From positions 1 to 41,971 of the forward strand of contig JAITIK010000025.1 of the NCBI GenBank assembly GCA_031279555.1: a stretch of 41,971 bases of DNA. Direction: 5' to 3'. This DNA is from Treponema sp. Its GTDB lineage: Bacteria; Spirochaetota; Spirochaetia; Treponematales; Breznakiellaceae. Below, in pieces: positions 39,484 to 41,971 of the stretch. The stretch's first letter is position 1. Every line of letters begins with the position of its first letter. A program made the position numbers and the translations under genes. The notes beneath the pieces are model-generated. The model did not search any database, was not told the DNA's origin, and saw only the letters and a program-made list of their open reading frames with translations.

Positions 39484-40854
39484 TTAGAAACTCCATACAA
39501 ATTCCAGCGCAATTTGCTGTTTTGCCAACGACTCTACAAGCGTATGATTGTCAGCCTTTTTAGCAAGATTGTAGGAATTTTTCCGATCCGCAAAGATAGG
39601 GTTTCTGTCGGATAGATTGCCGTACGAGATGCGGTTAAACATATACCACGCCTTCAATTCAAGTCCATTTTTTAACTTGTATGTAAGGGTTGGTTTAATA
39701 TGCAAATTGGAGCTTTCATACACTAATTGCTGCGCCTCGTAAGGATTGGCCAGCGCCAAATGTCCAAAAGCATAGCCAAATTCAAGGCTCACGGTAAATT
39801 CGCCGCTTGCCCTAAAGTCGACAAAAGGCTTGATCTGAATCCACGGTTTAAGGGGTATGTCCCATCCGGCAAGTTCTTTTACATCATATCCCCACAAGCG
39901 TTCCCTGGCTTTCACACCAAGGGCAAATCTGTCAGCTACCGGTATACGGGAAAAATCATACCGGAGCGTTTGCCGTAAATCGCCGGTTCCCCGCGCCGCC
40001 CAATTTCCCAATCCCTCAAAATTCCCTTCCGCCGTTATCAACAGTTCCGGCAACAGGGTAAAGCCCGCGCCGAACATAAACCGCATCTCATCGTCCGCGC
40101 CGCTCCACACTTTTTTCCGGCTGGCATCCAAGATTTCCTTGCCGTCAACACTGGTGTCCATCTGCATTTGAGCGGAAACATAAAACCACGGATGAGTCCA
40201 GCGGAAACCAAACGCGGTTTCTCCCAACATCCTTGAGAAGGTTACATCCCCGGATATCTCTTTCATATTCTCATCGTGTATCTTATTTGGATTGGACTGT
40301 AAGGGAACCAAAAGAAACGCCCCGATATTTAGCTCCCCAAGATCAAGACCTTGCAGGGGCTTTAAATGAAACGGCTTGAATTCCATGCGGATGCCGTTGC
40401 CGCCTATATCCCAGTCCCCGTCGCCGAGAGTTCCCCACACATTGTCGGACAAGTCGATAAACCCGCCGGTAAATTTTACCGCCTCATCAAAAAGATTCAG
40501 CCACCCGTAGGCGTAACGGCCGATTGCCGTATTGGGATTGCCTTGAAGCGCGTTGTCAGCCCGCAGGCGAATCCTAAAACCAATATTGTTATTTGTATAT
40601 TTTGCGGACAATTCAGCGCGCAGACCAGTTTTCGCGTCGGATTCGTTCCATAGATAGACCTTGCCTTCAGAACCATAATAGCTCGGATTAATGGGCCCGG
40701 TCTCGCCTTCTTTTTCCGCGTCATCGGAATCAAAAAATACGCCGCTGGCGACTTTGCCGGTGAACAAAAGCGTACCGCCGCCGATTTGAACTTCTTGAGC
40801 GCCAATCGCCGCGGCAAGCGCGGCGATCAAAATTACGAAGAGGCCTTTTTGCAT
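39484..40854 (-). CDS. outer-membrane beta-barrel protein (porin-like)
   Basis: The 456-residue product has a signal peptide (MQKGLFVILIAALAAAIGA) and many alternating beta strands with aromatic girdles. It ends in VWSF with a terminal Phe, the BAM insertion signal of barrel proteins. Glycine-rich and aromatic turns (YAYGWLNLFDEAVKFTGGFIDLSD, LKAWYMFNRISYGNLSD) fit a channel. As the first gene after the regulator, it is the likely oligosaccharide channel of the locus, in place of a SusC-type transporter. A good Shine-Dalgarno (AAGGAG) precedes the ATG, and a 9-base hairpin (40885-40908) lies in the leader. Confidence 0.85.
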   Translation of the reverse strand: MQKGLFVILIAALAAAIGAQEVQIGGGTLLFTGKVASGVFFDSDDAEKEGETGPINPSYYGSEGKVYLWNESDAKTGLRAELSAKYTNNNIGFRIRLRADNALQGNPNTAIGRYAYGWLNLFDEAVKFTGGFIDLSDNVWGTLGDGDWDIGGNGIRMEFKPFHLKPLQGLDLGELNIGAFLLVPLQSNPNKIHDENMKEISGDVTFSRMLGETAFGFRWTHPWFYVSAQMQMDTSVDGKEILDASRKKVWSGADDEMRFMFGAGFTLLPELLITAEGNFEGLGNWAARGTGDLRQTLRYDFSRIPVADRFALGVKARERLWGYDVKELAGWDIPLKPWIQIKPFVDFRASGEFTVSLEFGYAFGHLALANPYEAQQLVYESSNLHIKPTLTYKLKNGLELKAWYMFNRISYGNLSDRNPIFADRKNSYNLAKKADNHTLVESLAKQQIALEFVWSF

Positions 40855-40884
40855 ATATAAGCTCCTTGAAATGTTAATATGTCA

Positions 40885-40908
40885 TGCTCTCCTGCAACGA
40901 GGAGAGCA
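40885..40908 (-). promoter_or_regulatory. leader hairpin of the porin gene
   Basis: Nine-base perfect arms (40885-40893 and 40900-40908) with a six-base loop lie about 31 bases before the ATG on the minus strand. It could stabilise the mRNA or adjust translation. Elsewhere in the leader region (40909-41072) I see only AT-rich candidates such as TTTATA and no clean promoter. Confidence 0.45.
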
Positions 40909-41072
40909 AATAATGAGTCCCATATGCCCGGATAGAATATGGAACGTATTATGAGGATGAGATGGAATGCGCAAGGCCGCGTCGAAAGCGACGATAGACC
41001 ATCGCCTTGCGACGGGGAATTTATAAAACTATAAAAGAGATAATTTGTTAGATGCGATGCACAATCACAAGC

Positions 41073-41087
41073 GGGGGGGGGGGGGGG
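41073..41087. repeat. homopolymer run of 15 G
   Basis: An uninterrupted G15 tract on the plus strand (C15 in the sense of the porin gene), 219 bases upstream of the porin start. It sits exactly where similarity to the GH43 gene fades. Such runs mutate in length by slippage. In Treponema pallidum, G tracts in front of tpr and other outer-membrane genes change their expression. Confidence 0.8.
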
Positions 41088-41103
41088 ATGAAGAGACAAG
41101 GAG

Positions 41104-41258
41104 CCGTCACGATTTCCTTGTCCGATATACAGAACAAAATCCACGCCGGAGGAGCGCCGAATATTCTGATCCGTAAATCCAAAAATGAAGACGCAATAAC
41201 ACCCGTTCAGGAATAACGCAAGAGGACGCCGGATTTGTATATCGTCACTATGGGGCAT
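41104..41258 (-). pseudogene. decayed duplicate of the GH43 gene start
   Basis: On the minus strand the frame from 41258 reads MPHSDDIQIRRPLALFLNGC, then FTDQNIRR, GVDFVLYIGQG. This parallels the intact GH43 start MLHIKDIQIRDPFVVPWNGC, STDKDIWR, GVGFDMYIGMG. The catalytic Asp of RDPF is lost (RRPL) and there is a small insertion. Similarity stops near 41104, close to the G15 run. The nearest longer frame runs on to 40833 through unrelated sequence and overlaps the porin start, so it is not a gene. Confidence 0.8.
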
Positions 41259-41260
41259 GA

Positions 41261-41357
41261 TCTCTCCAAGTAAAAGCGTACTATTCTTCAGTATAAGGCG
41301 GAAAAAAGGGGACGCTAATCAGTTATTGTGGACTTTTTATCAGAAATTGCGCTGTTT
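41261..41357 (-). promoter_or_regulatory. control region repeat, second copy next to the AraC gene
   Basis: This copy of the block at 35461-35554 ends exactly at the TAA stop of the AraC gene. It keeps the likely -10 (TATACT) and the conserved TCTGATAAAAAGTCCACAAT, although the gene it served is decayed. It may now drive the porin-CE15-lipoprotein unit, with the G15 run inside the leader. Confidence 0.65.
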
Positions 41358-41971
41358 TTAGGTAAGACGCCGGTTTGAGGAACGCAACTCTTTTCCCGCG
41401 CGGTAAGCTGAAGGAGTGGTTCCGGTATAGGTCTTGAATATCCGGTTAAATGTGGCGAGGCTGTTGAACCCGCACATGTAGGCGATGTCTGTAACCGGCA
41501 AATCTGTTTCCGCCAGACGCCGCTCCGCTTGGTGAAGCCGTATACGGGAAAGATGTTCAAAAAAGCTTCGTCCGGTTTGCTCTTTTAGGTAGCGAGAGAA
41601 ATAAAATTTATTCAGACAGTTTTTCTCCGCGGCCATTTCCAGAGAGAGGTCAGGATCATCAAAGTTATTCTCAAGAAAGGTAAATATCCGTTCCAGCCGT
41701 TCATGATTGCTGTTCCGCTTAATAGGCCCGGCATCCTTTTCCGCAGGCAGTTCCCGTAAAAAAATCAGGGACAGTTCGTAAAGTTTCGAGATGATCGCAA
41801 GCCGGCGTCCCGCCTGCCGCCGCTGGTACTCCTCAAAAATCCCTTCCAACAGCGTTTCAAGGCGTCCGTGTATGGCGTCATGACTGCTCACGATAGATTT
41901 CCGTCTGAACAGCGGCGATGTTTCCGGTTTATACATATCCACAAGATTTTCCGAGAAGATTTCAAGTCCGA
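41358..41971 (-). CDS. AraC family transcription regulator (C-terminal part, cut by window edge)
   Basis: The frame is open to the window edge (upstream codons read GLEIFSENL before VDMYKPE), so this is the C-terminal portion of a longer regulator. The last 100 residues hold the two helix-turn-helix motifs of AraC proteins: LSLEMAAEKNCLNKFYFSRYLKEQTGRSFFEHLSRIRLHQAERRL and LPVTDIAYMCGFNSLATFNRIFKTYTGTTPSAYR. The N-terminal part visible may belong to a sugar-sensing cupin domain. It lies directly upstream of, and in the same direction as, the sugar locus and is its most likely controller. Confidence 0.92.
   Translation of the reverse strand, partial: GLEIFSENLVDMYKPETSPLFRRKSIVSSHDAIHGRLETLLEGIFEEYQRRQAGRRLAIISKLYELSLIFLRELPAEKDAGPIKRNSNHERLERIFTFLENNFDDPDLSLEMAAEKNCLNKFYFSRYLKEQTGRSFFEHLSRIRLHQAERRLAETDLPVTDIAYMCGFNSLATFNRIFKTYTGTTPSAYRAGKELRSSNRRLT

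Noticed and set aside
40833-41258. Minus-strand frame of 141 codons overlapping the porin start
   Set aside because: Only its first 50 residues have meaning, as a decayed copy of GH43. The rest passes through the G15 run and the porin leader.
1-41971. CRISPR array, prophage or toxin-antitoxin system
   Set aside because: I looked for regularly spaced repeats, phage structural or lysis genes and small paired genes; none is supported. The only clear mobile remnant is the dead transposase.

Overview
The window looks like a spirochaete chromosome, most probably a Treponema or close relative of the gut-dwelling, fibre-associated kind. The signs are a V-type ATPase E-A gene pair, fliS plus a FlgN-like flagellar chaperone, the order spoVG / tRNA-Gln / rplY / tilS / ftsH, the pair ompH-mutS, TTG used as a start in several places, lipoproteins with loose lipoboxes, and sugar-uptake genes with hemicellulose-type enzymes. 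The species cannot be named from the sequence alone.

Layout. 1-12 kb, plus strand, housekeeping: V-ATPase subunits E and A with no B/D/I/K after them; a YbjN-like protein and PspA; fliS and a FlgN-like chaperone from a strong promoter; ispE; spoVG; tRNA-Gln; rplY; tilS; ftsH; and a secreted TPR-like protein. 12-17.7 kb, minus strand: an exported lipoprotein with HEGFH, then pyrF-pyrK-pyrD in overlapping genes, then a membrane protein with a degenerate GGDEF domain that has its own promoter and possibly no leader. 17.8-18.5 kb: an unknown protein converging on tRNA-Pro(GGG). 18.5-23.1 kb, minus strand: a FIST sensor protein and a large hybrid histidine kinase with two receiver domains, an Hpt domain and an intact GGEEF cyclase. 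23.4-26.7 kb: mutS and ompH/skp.

26.7-28.9 kb is a decayed island. It holds a dead, nearly full-length DDE transposase, a short AT-rich fragment and a duplicated piece of the neighbouring phosphoribosyltransferase. bamA, expected upstream of ompH in treponemes, is not there. Next come the intact phosphoribosyltransferase (minus), a structured leader or small RNA with a terminator, and a DUF4105/Lnb-like membrane protein.

31-42 kb, minus strand, is a carbohydrate locus. An AraC regulator (cut by the window edge) precedes a porin-like outer-membrane protein, a CBM9-FIVAR-CE15 lipoprotein, a small lipoprotein, a GH43 enzyme, two ABC permeases and a solute-binding protein. The likely logic is surface attack on a substituted xylan-type polymer, passage through the porin, capture by the binding protein, import by the permeases (the ATPase must be encoded elsewhere) and cleavage by GH43. 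The control region and 5' end of the GH43 gene occur twice, at 35.3-35.55 kb (intact) and 41.1-41.36 kb (decayed), which shows how the locus was assembled. A run of 15 G lies at the edge of the decayed copy, just upstream of the porin gene, and is a candidate phase-variation tract.
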